This document shows positions 27,588-35,656 of a stretch of DNA of 64,000 nt, in pieces; positions within the stretch are counted from its first letter, which is position 1; each line of letters begins with the position of its first letter. The position numbers and the translations under genes were made by a program. Location: the NCBI RefSeq assembly GCF_041770905.1, contig NZ_JBEUWX010000002.1:620001-684000 (forward strand), read 5' to 3'. The notes under the pieces are model-generated. The model made no database searches and was not told the origin of the DNA. It saw only the letters and a program-made list of their open reading frames with translations. This stretch comes from Propionivibrio hellwigii (GTDB lineage: Bacteria > Pseudomonadota > Gammaproteobacteria > Burkholderiales > Rhodocyclaceae).

Positions 27588-28607
27588 TCAGGAGAACGAG
27601 CTGCCGCTGATGTCCTCGAACGGCTTGCGACGAATGCGATGCGCCAAAGCCAGCGCAGCAGCGCCGTCGACGTCCTGCTCCGTCACCTGCTCTCGCCCTT
27701 CCCAGGCGGCAAGCGCCTTGGCCGCCTTGAGCATGATGATATCGCTGCGATGGCCATCGACGCCGAGTTTCAGCGAGCGCTCGGCAATGGCGTAAAGAAT
27801 GGCGTCGTCGGCCTGCACGCGCGGATAACGCGCAATCGCCGCGGCGATCGCCGTGCGCATCTTTTCAGTTTCATCTGCCCAGCGTGCGGCAAAGGCTTCC
27901 GGATCGTCCTCAAAAGCCGCGCGGCGCTTGACGACTTCGACGCGCTGCGCCGGATCATTCAGCCCTTCGACGTGCACGCACAGGCCAAAGCGGTCGAGTA
28001 ATTGCGGGCGCAACTCGCCCTCCTCCGGATTCATCGTGCCAATCAGCGTAAACCGCGCCGGATGCGAAAGGCTCACGCCTTCGCGCTCTATGGTATTGAC
28101 GCCCATCGCCGCCGAGTCGAGCAGTACGTCGACGACATGATCGTCGAGTAAATTGACTTCGTCCATGTAGAGGATGCCGCGGTGTGCGGCGGCCAGCAGT
28201 CCCGGTTCGATTGTCCGCCGCCCTTCCTTGAGCGCCGTTTCCAGATTGATCGTGCCGATGACGCGATCCTCGGTGGCCGAAACCGGCAGTTCGACGACGC
28301 GTACTTTGCGCCGCCGTACCGGCAGCGTCTCGCCGGCCTGGTAACGGGCATAGACCTCCGGCGCCATAGCGCGCGGATCGTGCGGATCGCTCTGAAAAGG
28401 ATCACCGTCGACCACGTCGATTTCCGGCAGCAGTTCGGCAAGTGCGCGCACGGCCGTGGATTTGGCCGTGCCCTTCTCACCACGGATGAGCACCCCGGAA
28501 AGCCCGGGATTGATGACGTTGAGGATCAGGCTCTTCTTGAGGGCTTCCTGGCCGACAATGGCGACGAAGGGATACAAGGTTTTATGGACAGGTTCCGTGT
28601 TACTCAC
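27588..28607 (-). CDS. chlI: Chelatase AAA+ subunit I
   Basis: A 339-aa AAA+ ATPase of the magnesium/cobalt chelatase I-subunit family. Walker A is GEKGTAKST (about 44-52), Walker B ILYMDEVNLLDDH, sensor 1 GTMNPEEGELRPQLLDRFGL, and a C-terminal helical lid with HRSDIIMLKAAKA. With ChlD it forms the ATP-driven motor that powers metal insertion by CobN or BchH. It is used here as the CobS equivalent. It overlaps chlD by 4 bp (ATGA). Confidence 0.93.
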   Translation of the reverse strand: MSNTEPVHKTLYPFVAIVGQEALKKSLILNVINPGLSGVLIRGEKGTAKSTAVRALAELLPEIDVVDGDPFQSDPHDPRAMAPEVYARYQAGETLPVRRRKVRVVELPVSATEDRVIGTINLETALKEGRRTIEPGLLAAAHRGILYMDEVNLLDDHVVDVLLDSAAMGVNTIEREGVSLSHPARFTLIGTMNPEEGELRPQLLDRFGLCVHVEGLNDPAQRVEVVKRRAAFEDDPEAFAARWADETEKMRTAIAAAIARYPRVQADDAILYAIAERSLKLGVDGHRSDIIMLKAAKALAAWEGREQVTEQDVDGAAALALAHRIRRKPFEDISGSSFS

Positions 28608-30667
28608 GCGCGATGCTCCTTTGCAATGGAAACAAGATCTTCGGCGCGAAGATCCTCGACTTTGAAATACGAGGCGCCCAGCACGCCGGCCAGTTGCCGG
28701 GCAAGTTCCAGGCGCACGACGCCTGGCGCTTCGGTGTCAACGACGACGAATTGTGTGGTCTCAAACCGTTCATGCAGCGCCAGCGCAATGCGTAGCGCCT
28801 CGTCACGCGGCACCCCCTCGCCCAGCGCGGCATTGGCGCGACCGTCGGTCATCACGATGACGAGCGGCATGATGTTCGGTTCCTTGCGCAATACCCGACG
28901 CAGGACACCGGCAGCCTCGGCCAATCCGGCGGCAAGCGGCGTGCGGCCGCCGATTGGCAGATCGGCCAGCAGGCGCGCGGCGCGTTCGACCGAATTGGTC
29001 GGTGGCAGCACAACCTCGGCAGTACGGCCGCGAAAGATGACCATGGCCACCTTGTCGCGCTTCTGATAGGCGTCGAGCAGCAGGCTCATGATCGCCGCCT
29101 TGGTTTCGACCATGCGGCGCTGCGCGCCCATCGAGCCGGAACCGTCGACGACGAAAAGCAAGAAGTTGCCGATCCGCCGCTCGCGGATTTTTTCGCGGAT
29201 ATCATCCATTTCGACCAGCACAGCCATGCCCTGTCCTTGGCCATCGGCGCTTGCCCGACGTGCTTTCTGGTACGGCGCGGCGGCGCGCAGAGTGGCGTCG
29301 AGCGCCAGGTCGTTGCGCCCCTGGCGGCGCGCGGTGCTCTTGATGTAACGCCCCTGCTTGCTGGCCGAACGTGTCCGCGAACGGCGCCCCGAGCCGGTGC
29401 GCAGGATCTGATCCTTCACGGCCCGGCGAATCTGGCGCACGGAAAAGGTTTGGCCGACTTCCTGCACCTCGTCAGACGAATCGTCAGCGCCAGCATCCTG
29501 CGCCGCTTTACCGTCATCCGGGGCATCGGGTGGCGCATCAGACGGCGGAGAGGTTTCCGCCGACGTATCCCCGTCCGGCGGCGGCGAGGCTTCCTCAGGC
29601 GGCGCTTCTTCCGGGCTTTGCTCGCCCTGTGTATCTGCGTTCTGTTCTTCCTGGTTTTCCTCTTCCGGCTGCGCCTCTGTTTCCGGAGGCGGCGGGGGTG
29701 GCGGAGGCGGCATGTCCGGTGCGCCGGCGCGCATGCGATGCAGCAGCGCCATCGGCGCCACTTTCAGAATATCGTCGGCATTGACGTCGCTGCGCCCTTC
29801 CCAGGCAGCAAAGGCACAGGCGGCACGGGCAATCACGATGTCGGCGCGGTGACCGGCCACATGGTTGCGCGTGCAGATTTCAGCGATAAAGCCCATGAGA
29901 TGCCGGGCAATGGCGACTTCGGCCAAACGCTCGCGCGCATCGGCAATACGCTGCCCAAGCCTACTTTCCGCTTCTTTGTAGGCAGCGCGGAAAGCCTCCG
30001 AATCGGCGTCAAAGGCCTCGCGCCTTTTCAACAGCTCGACACGCAAGGCCGCATCGTGCTCACCGACAATGGACACGGCCAGGCCGAAACGATCGAGCAA
30101 TTGCGGCCGCAGTTCGCCTTCCTCGGGATTCATGGTGCCCACCAGAATGAAACGTGCAGGATGGCGCAGGCTTTGCCCTTCACGCTCCACAATGTTTTCA
30201 CCACTTTCGGCAGCGTCGAGGATGCTGTCGACGAGGTGATCGTCGAGCAGATTGACTTCGTCAATGTAAAGAACGCCTTCGTGCGCGCGCGCCAGGATGC
30301 CGGGCTGGAAACGCACCGCACCGTCGCGGATCGCTCCCTCGAAATCGATCGAACCGATCACCATGTCCTCGGTTGCACCCAGCGGAAAATCAACGAAGGC
30401 GGGTAAATTGCCGTCGGCACGCGCCGGCAGAAGTTCACGCAGCCCACGCGCCGCCGTTGATTTGGCTGTGCCCTTTTCTCCGCGCACGACGACACCGCCG
30501 ATCGCCGGATTGACGGCATTGAGCAGCAATGCGAGTTTCATCTCCTCCTGCGCAAGAATGGCCGAGAAGGGGTAGCCACACCGCGCAGGCGCAGAAAAGG
30601 CCGCCGTTTTGCTCAAGGCGTTGTTCCAGGAATCGTCCTTTTCCGACTTAATCAACAAGGCAGTCAT
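28604..30667 (-). CDS. chlD: Chelatase subunit D (AAA+ plus VWA)
   Basis: A 687-aa protein. Residues about 25-330 form a ChlI-like AAA+ domain that keeps an intact Walker A (GEKGTAKST). A central linker (about 335-430) is a polyproline run followed by an acidic Glu/Asp/Pro stretch, as usual for ChlD. The C-terminal VWA domain (about 495-687) has the MIDAS motif VDGSGSMGA and a TDGRANAAL segment. It would be the metal-binding bridge between ChlI and the CobN subunits. It overlaps both neighbours by 4 bp. Confidence 0.93.
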   Translation of the reverse strand: MTALLIKSEKDDSWNNALSKTAAFSAPARCGYPFSAILAQEEMKLALLLNAVNPAIGGVVVRGEKGTAKSTAARGLRELLPARADGNLPAFVDFPLGATEDMVIGSIDFEGAIRDGAVRFQPGILARAHEGVLYIDEVNLLDDHLVDSILDAAESGENIVEREGQSLRHPARFILVGTMNPEEGELRPQLLDRFGLAVSIVGEHDAALRVELLKRREAFDADSEAFRAAYKEAESRLGQRIADARERLAEVAIARHLMGFIAEICTRNHVAGHRADIVIARAACAFAAWEGRSDVNADDILKVAPMALLHRMRAGAPDMPPPPPPPPPETEAQPEEENQEEQNADTQGEQSPEEAPPEEASPPPDGDTSAETSPPSDAPPDAPDDGKAAQDAGADDSSDEVQEVGQTFSVRQIRRAVKDQILRTGSGRRSRTRSASKQGRYIKSTARRQGRNDLALDATLRAAAPYQKARRASADGQGQGMAVLVEMDDIREKIRERRIGNFLLFVVDGSGSMGAQRRMVETKAAIMSLLLDAYQKRDKVAMVIFRGRTAEVVLPPTNSVERAARLLADLPIGGRTPLAAGLAEAAGVLRRVLRKEPNIMPLVIVMTDGRANAALGEGVPRDEALRIALALHERFETTQFVVVDTEAPGVVRLELARQLAGVLGASYFKVEDLRAEDLVSIAKEHRA

Positions 30668-31857
30668 TGACTGGCCTGCCGCGGAAAGGGGGGTAAGCGG
30701 TCAATCGCGGCCAACAGCTCGGACAACGTGATGCCGCCTTTCTCTGCGCCGCCGGCGACCCGGAAGACGGGCAAGCCACTGGCGGCAGCTCGCTGACGCA
30801 GTGCCTCGGCCCCCGCATCGCGCACACCGCTGTCGACGATGAAATCGCATGCAGTTAGCGCCTGCGCCGCTTCCTCCAGCGACGAACCGTTGCCATTGGC
30901 CGGCAGTTCGTCCGACTCGGCGCGAACATAGGTCTTTGCGCCAAGCGCGGCGGCAACAAACGCATCCAGATCGCCGTCACGCAGCAAGCCGGTTTCGATC
31001 GCCAGCCCTTTCTTGCTCAGCAGGCGAAATACGGGTGCGGCGCGGCCACGGCCGGCGATCACGAAAACCCGGCCAGCCTTGCCATCGCCCCGGAATTCGA
31101 TGCTACCGAGATGGCGGTTGAAGTCGGCATCGCCAAAACCGTAAAGTTCGGCGACTGTTTCGCCGGTCAGCACCGTCTCGGGCAGGCCGTAATCGCGGAT
31201 GCCACCATTCTGGACGAGCAACACACGGTCGGAAACCTTGGCGGCGACATCGATGTCGTGCAGCGAAGCGAGCACGGTCAGGCCGTGCGAACGGCACAGC
31301 GAACGCAGGATGCCCATGACTTCGATGCGATGCTTGAGATCCAGATGGGCGGTCGGCTCATCGAGCAGCATCAGCTTCGGTTCCTGCGCCAGCGCGCGGG
31401 CAAGCACGACTTTTTGCCGTTCGCCGTCGCTTAACTGTTCTACCAGACGACCAGACAGTCCGCTGGCGGTCACCGCAGCCAGCGAACGCTCGACGATTTC
31501 GGCGTCGTGCACCGATAGACGGCCCATCATGCCAGTATGTGGATAACGACCCAGAGCGACGAATTCATCGACCGAGAGCAGCGGCGGTTTGGCGTTGTCG
31601 GTCAGGCAGACGGCGACCAGCCGGGCAAGCTCCAAAGCGGATAGCGTGTTGAGGTCGCGTCCGAGCACTTCGACCCGCCCGGCCAGCGGCTTCAGATGAC
31701 GGGACAAGGTACGCAGCAGCGTTGTCTTGCCGGCGCCGTTAGGGCCGAGCAAGGCGATGAACTGCCCGCTCCCAAAATCGAGATTGACTTCACGCAGCAC
31801 CGGCGCGCGGTAGCCGACAGACAGTCCCTCGCTATGCAAGATACTTTCGCCGCTCAC
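30664..31857 (-). CDS. btuD: Corrinoid/siderophore-type ABC importer ATPase with C-terminal extension
   Basis: A 397-aa FecE/BtuD-type ATPase: Walker A GPNGAGKTTLL, signature QLSDGERQKVVLARAL, Walker B LMLLDEPTAHLDL, switch His in LASLHDIDVA. The ATPase core ends near residue 262. A further ~135 residues (RVFVIAGRGRAAPVFRLL..., then SDELPANG and ACDFIVDSG) form a second domain seen in some BtuD-type ATPases and of unknown function. Translation most likely starts at GTG 31857, which overlaps the permease stop; longer frames run into the permease gene. It sits between btuC and chlD. Confidence 0.88.
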   Translation of the reverse strand: MSGESILHSEGLSVGYRAPVLREVNLDFGSGQFIALLGPNGAGKTTLLRTLSRHLKPLAGRVEVLGRDLNTLSALELARLVAVCLTDNAKPPLLSVDEFVALGRYPHTGMMGRLSVHDAEIVERSLAAVTASGLSGRLVEQLSDGERQKVVLARALAQEPKLMLLDEPTAHLDLKHRIEVMGILRSLCRSHGLTVLASLHDIDVAAKVSDRVLLVQNGGIRDYGLPETVLTGETVAELYGFGDADFNRHLGSIEFRGDGKAGRVFVIAGRGRAAPVFRLLSKKGLAIETGLLRDGDLDAFVAAALGAKTYVRAESDELPANGNGSSLEEAAQALTACDFIVDSGVRDAGAEALRQRAAASGLPVFRVAGGAEKGGITLSELLAAIDRLPPFPRQASQ

Positions 31858-32903
31858 GATTTCATCCCCCTTTTCAGCAGCAGATAGATGACGATCGGCG
31901 CGCCAAAGAAAGCGGTGATCGCGGACAGCGGCAATTCGACCGGCGAGAGCCACATGCGCGCGATCAGGTCGCACAGGCTGGTGACGAGCGCGCCGAGCAG
32001 ACAGGCGCCGGGCACCAGCAGGCGATTGTCGGACGTACCCAGACTCAGCCGCGCCATGTGCGGCACGGCCAGGCCAATGAAGGCAACCGGGCCGGCCATC
32101 GCCGTCACCAGGGCAGCCAACGAGGAGGAGAGGAAAAGCAGCAGCAGGCGGCAGCGGCGGATATTGACGCCCATCGACGCGGCGTAGTCCTCACCGAGCA
32201 GCAGCGCGTTGAGCGGCTTGCTCATCAAATAGGCGCCGACCAGCATGGCGCCGCCGAAGATGAACATGACCCAGACTTCAACCCATTTCATGCCCGAAAA
32301 GCTGCCCATCTGCCAGAGCACGAACCCTTTGATGCTTTCCTTCTCGGCGAGTGCCGTAAGAATCGAAGTAAAGGCACCGCACAGATAACCCATCATCAGG
32401 CCGGCGATCAGAAGCGTCACACCACTGCGCACACGCACGGCAATGGCAACGATGATCGCTGTGACGGCATAGGCGCCAATGCACGCAGCAAGCGTATTGA
32501 GATAAGGCGCGAAACCGGAAAAACCCAGCCCGATGCTGGTCAGCATGACAATCGAAACCATCACCGTCGAGCCGGAGGAAATGCCGAGAATAAAAGGCCC
32601 GACGATCGGATTGCGGAAATAAACCTGGAGCAGCAGGCCGGACACCGCCAGAAAAGCGCCGCCCAGCGCTGCCGAAAGCGTACGCGGCAGGCGAATGTTC
32701 CAGACGATGTAGTGGATATCGCCGCTTGCGCCCGGGTGCAGCAAGGCATTCAGCAGCTCACTCGTCGGGTAGGAAATCGAGCCGATACGCAGATTAAGGA
32801 TCATGAACACGACAAGCAGAACCGCGAGGACGGCAAATACGCCGGTACGGCGGCTGGAGGAGGCAAGCAGTGGCGAATGCGCAGCCGAAAGGGGCGCACT
32901 CAT
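31854..32903 (-). CDS. btuC: Corrinoid-type ABC importer permease
   Basis: A 349-aa polytopic FecCD-family permease with about ten hydrophobic segments. Family signatures are RLPRTLSAALGGAFLAVSGLLLQ with RNPIVGPFILGISSGS, LLLGEDYAASMGV (the coupling-helix region), and GPVAFIGLAVPHMARL near the C-terminus. It forms the membrane channel with the BtuD-type ATPase and BtuF-type binding protein encoded on either side. The B12 riboswitch and cbiZ in the operon favour a corrinoid over a ferric siderophore. Confidence 0.9.
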   Translation of the reverse strand: MSAPLSAAHSPLLASSSRRTGVFAVLAVLLVVFMILNLRIGSISYPTSELLNALLHPGASGDIHYIVWNIRLPRTLSAALGGAFLAVSGLLLQVYFRNPIVGPFILGISSGSTVMVSIVMLTSIGLGFSGFAPYLNTLAACIGAYAVTAIIVAIAVRVRSGVTLLIAGLMMGYLCGAFTSILTALAEKESIKGFVLWQMGSFSGMKWVEVWVMFIFGGAMLVGAYLMSKPLNALLLGEDYAASMGVNIRRCRLLLLFLSSSLAALVTAMAGPVAFIGLAVPHMARLSLGTSDNRLLVPGACLLGALVTSLCDLIARMWLSPVELPLSAITAFFGAPIVIYLLLKRGMKS

Positions 32904-34084
32904 GATTCGGCTCCCCTAACCTGGCGGGCTTTTTCGGATGTACGCTGCGTTTCCCCCGGGCTGGCATCATTTTTCGGATCCGTATCCGGCAGTTCGACGA
33001 AAAATTGCATCTTGTGCTGCGGGAAGGCCTGAGGATGCAGGATCGCCGAAATATCGACAAGAATCTGGTCGAGCCGGTCGGAGGATTGTATGTACAGCGG
33101 CAACGGTGCATAAACATGCCCTTCCGGTCCCAGCGGGCGAATCTGCGCAATCAGCGGGTTATAGCGCGCCAGCGCCGCCTTCGAGGTCGCGCCGCGGTCG
33201 GGCGTGCGGTAGGTGAAGTAAAGATCGGCGTCCTTGCCGCTGTGGATGAAGCGCTCGGTGGAAATTTCGATGCATGAAGTGCCGTAGATGTCGTTGAACA
33301 GATAATCGCTCTGCGCCAGGCCGATCAGTTCGGCAACCCAGGCGTTGCCCGGCTCGACCAGGACACGTTTCTCATAAATGTCGCCCCACATCACCTTGGG
33401 CTGAGGCATCCCCTTGGTACGCTCGCGGATATCCTGCAAAGCGGCTGCAACCTTGGCGTAATAGGCCTGCCCTTCCGCTTCGCGCCCAAAAAACGGTGCG
33501 ATGAATTCGACGAAACGCATATGCGTGTTGAGGCAGCTGGCGACCGGCGTCGTCGTCACCACGGCGGGGATGCCCAGGCTGTCGAGCATCGGGATGATCG
33601 ACGGATCCCAGGTCATCACCAGATCAGGGCGCTGCGCCTTGATACGCTCGAAATCGACGTTTGTGCTTTGCCCCACATAGGCGATGCGACCGGCCTTGAA
33701 TCCCTGCCGGACGTCGTCGCGCTGCCATTTTTCCAGCGGATCGGTGACGCCGACGAGCGTATCGGCAACGCCGAGCGCTGCCAGGATGCCGACTTCAAAC
33801 GCCCGATAGGCGACGACACGTTGTACCGGCACCTCGACAACGCTGCTTGGAGAAAAACCCTCCGGCGCCTTACCGCCGCGCGGAATCAGCGCCAATTTGC
33901 GGCCGGCGCCATCAAGCACCTCGGTATAGCCCTCCTTTTTCGTCACCGAAAATTGGCCGACGTTCATAAACGACTGCTTTGGCGCCGCATCGCCAGCTTC
34001 GTCCTGGCAGCCGCCAAGCCCTACCAGCACAGCGGCAATGACCAGGCCGGTAAACCATTTATAAAATCCAAATCTTTCCATCAT
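32900..34084 (-). CDS. btuF: Corrinoid-type ABC importer binding lipoprotein
   Basis: A 394-aa periplasmic binding protein of the FecB/BtuF fold, anchored as a lipoprotein (lipobox LVGLGGC, Cys about residue 25). The mature protein has VVAYRAFEVGILAALGVADTLVGVTD and RPDLVMTWDPSIIPMLDSLGIP, the two-lobe helical-backbone pattern. It is about 100 residues longer than E. coli BtuF. ATG 34084 has an aggag ribosome-binding site that overlaps the end of the ResB-like gene; ATG 34081 is an alternative. The stop overlaps btuC by 4 bp. Confidence 0.88.
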   Translation of the reverse strand: MMERFGFYKWFTGLVIAAVLVGLGGCQDEAGDAAPKQSFMNVGQFSVTKKEGYTEVLDGAGRKLALIPRGGKAPEGFSPSSVVEVPVQRVVAYRAFEVGILAALGVADTLVGVTDPLEKWQRDDVRQGFKAGRIAYVGQSTNVDFERIKAQRPDLVMTWDPSIIPMLDSLGIPAVVTTTPVASCLNTHMRFVEFIAPFFGREAEGQAYYAKVAAALQDIRERTKGMPQPKVMWGDIYEKRVLVEPGNAWVAELIGLAQSDYLFNDIYGTSCIEISTERFIHSGKDADLYFTYRTPDRGATSKAALARYNPLIAQIRPLGPEGHVYAPLPLYIQSSDRLDQILVDISAILHPQAFPQHKMQFFVELPDTDPKNDASPGETQRTSEKARQVRGAES

Positions 34085-34097
34085 GTATTTTCTGCTC

Positions 34098-34895
34098 CTA
34101 TTTACTAAATTTACGGCCGAATACATACAGTCCGAGGCCAAGCACAAAGACCGCCATGCCAAAACGGTAGATAACGGCCGAAGGATCGCGCCGCACTGTC
34201 AGATTGATATACGAACGTCCCATACCGCCGCCCGGCCGTCGTGGCTGAAACTCGCTCAGGTAAATACCGTATCCCGCGACCCGCAGCGGCGCGTTGAAAT
34301 TAAGCACAGCCAGATATTCATGACCGCCGTCGTTGACCGTCAGCTGGGCGTTCGGCCGAATGACATAACCATCAAAGGAGTCGACCCGTTTGCTGCGCAG
34401 GATTTCCGGCTTGAAATCAATAAAACGCAGCGTAACGCGACCGTTTTCCAGGCGAAGCATCTGGCCCGGACGCAGCGCATGCCCGGTATCGCTGGTAGCG
34501 AACAGATAACTGCACAAATAGCCGCCAAGAATGATCAGCACGGCGTAATGCATCAAGTGCGGCGCAAAATGGAAAGGCAGCTCGCGCACTGGATAGCGGC
34601 GCGCCAAAATCTGGAACACGCGTTCGGTCGTACAGACAAAGGTATTGATCGACAATGTGCCCAGCAGAATGATCATGGCGAAAAACCAGGCGGCATGCCT
34701 GGGGTTGGCAACGCCATAGGTGTTAATCCAGCGGGACAGGCCCAGATTGCTCATCGGCACAAACAGTTCCAGGTTATTGCGCAGAGAAAAATACCCCAGT
34801 CCCAGATTCGCGGTCAGCAGAAAACAGACGATCACGGTAATGCGGATATTGCCCAGTGCGCGCCAACAGCGAAGAAGCAGCGCGCTCATGCCCAC
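34098..34895 (-). CDS. ResB-like cytochrome c biogenesis membrane protein
   Basis: A 265-aa membrane protein with four hydrophobic segments (about residues 17-37, 70-90, 112-132 and 240-260) and a periplasmic domain between the third and fourth. It resembles the ResB/Ccs1 subunit of system II haem-attachment machinery but is shorter than usual (450+ aa). Near the second and third membrane helices are His residues (HFAPHLMHYAV) that could bind haem. It overlaps the CcsA-like gene upstream by 10 bp. Its presence inside a B12-regulated operon is unexpected. Confidence 0.75.
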   Translation of the reverse strand: MGMSALLLRCWRALGNIRITVIVCFLLTANLGLGYFSLRNNLELFVPMSNLGLSRWINTYGVANPRHAAWFFAMIILLGTLSINTFVCTTERVFQILARRYPVRELPFHFAPHLMHYAVLIILGGYLCSYLFATSDTGHALRPGQMLRLENGRVTLRFIDFKPEILRSKRVDSFDGYVIRPNAQLTVNDGGHEYLAVLNFNAPLRVAGYGIYLSEFQPRRPGGGMGRSYINLTVRRDPSAVIYRFGMAVFVLGLGLYVFGRKFSK

Positions 34896-35656
34896 CCCAC
34901 GATCAGCAGCGGGTTACGGAAAGGTCCCATATCCGGTCCGCCATTCAGCACGATGACCAGCAAGGTACCGAACACGCATGCTGCGGCGCGTGCACGACGG
35001 TTCCAAACACCGCCGAGATGCATATGCATAACGCCGACGTAGAACAGCCACGTGGCGATGGCGGTCAGTGTCGAGGCATCTTCCCAGACCATTGGCACTC
35101 CCCAGCCAGAATACGACCAGACCTCGCCCGAAAACAGCGAAAGCGTCCAACAACCGAAACCCCAGATCATCCAGTAGAACATGCGCCGCATGATGCCCTC
35201 GTAGCCAAGCAGCACCGCACATCCCCAGCCTGCGGCAACGAACAGGCAGGCGCGGCCGAGCGAACCAAAGATGAGCACGCCATGCGCGTAAAGCGAAGTC
35301 GTTTTGATGATCGGCAGATAGAAATCTTTGGGGAAACACAGGCCGATCAAAACGATGAGACAAGCGCACGCGATCAGCCAGCGACGTACAACGGCCGCAA
35401 CCTCTGGACGGCTGCCGCGCAGCGACAGCGCACCGAAGACGACGAGCAGCGGCGGATAAAGAATGCTGCCGGAAAACATCGGCGTCATCGGCCAGGTCAT
35501 CCAGTAACGCATACCGGCATAGACGAAGCCGGCAATCGCCGCACTCCACCATAACGGCGCGGTCAATCGCCTTGCCTGACTAGGCAGGCATGAAGCAAGC
35601 AGTGCCAGTATCAGCAAAATCGCTTCGGCGGCCAGTATTTGCCGGCTCAATATCAT
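34886..35656 (-). CDS. CcsA/ResC-like haem-handling membrane protein
   Basis: A 256-aa protein with about seven to eight membrane helices. The C-terminal half has YSGWGVPMVWEDASTLTAIATWL and VGVMHMHLGG, which resembles the tryptophan-rich WWD region plus His of CcsA/CcmC proteins that carry haem to the periplasm. The motif is altered from the usual WGxxWxWDPK form. The partner ResB-like gene follows directly. Either this pair attaches haem to an unusual cytochrome or it handles another tetrapyrrole. The start overlaps the receptor-2 stop codon. Confidence 0.75.
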   Translation of the reverse strand: MILSRQILAAEAILLILALLASCLPSQARRLTAPLWWSAAIAGFVYAGMRYWMTWPMTPMFSGSILYPPLLVVFGALSLRGSRPEVAAVVRRWLIACACLIVLIGLCFPKDFYLPIIKTTSLYAHGVLIFGSLGRACLFVAAGWGCAVLLGYEGIMRRMFYWMIWGFGCWTLSLFSGEVWSYSGWGVPMVWEDASTLTAIATWLFYVGVMHMHLGGVWNRRARAAACVFGTLLVIVLNGGPDMGPFRNPLLIVGWA

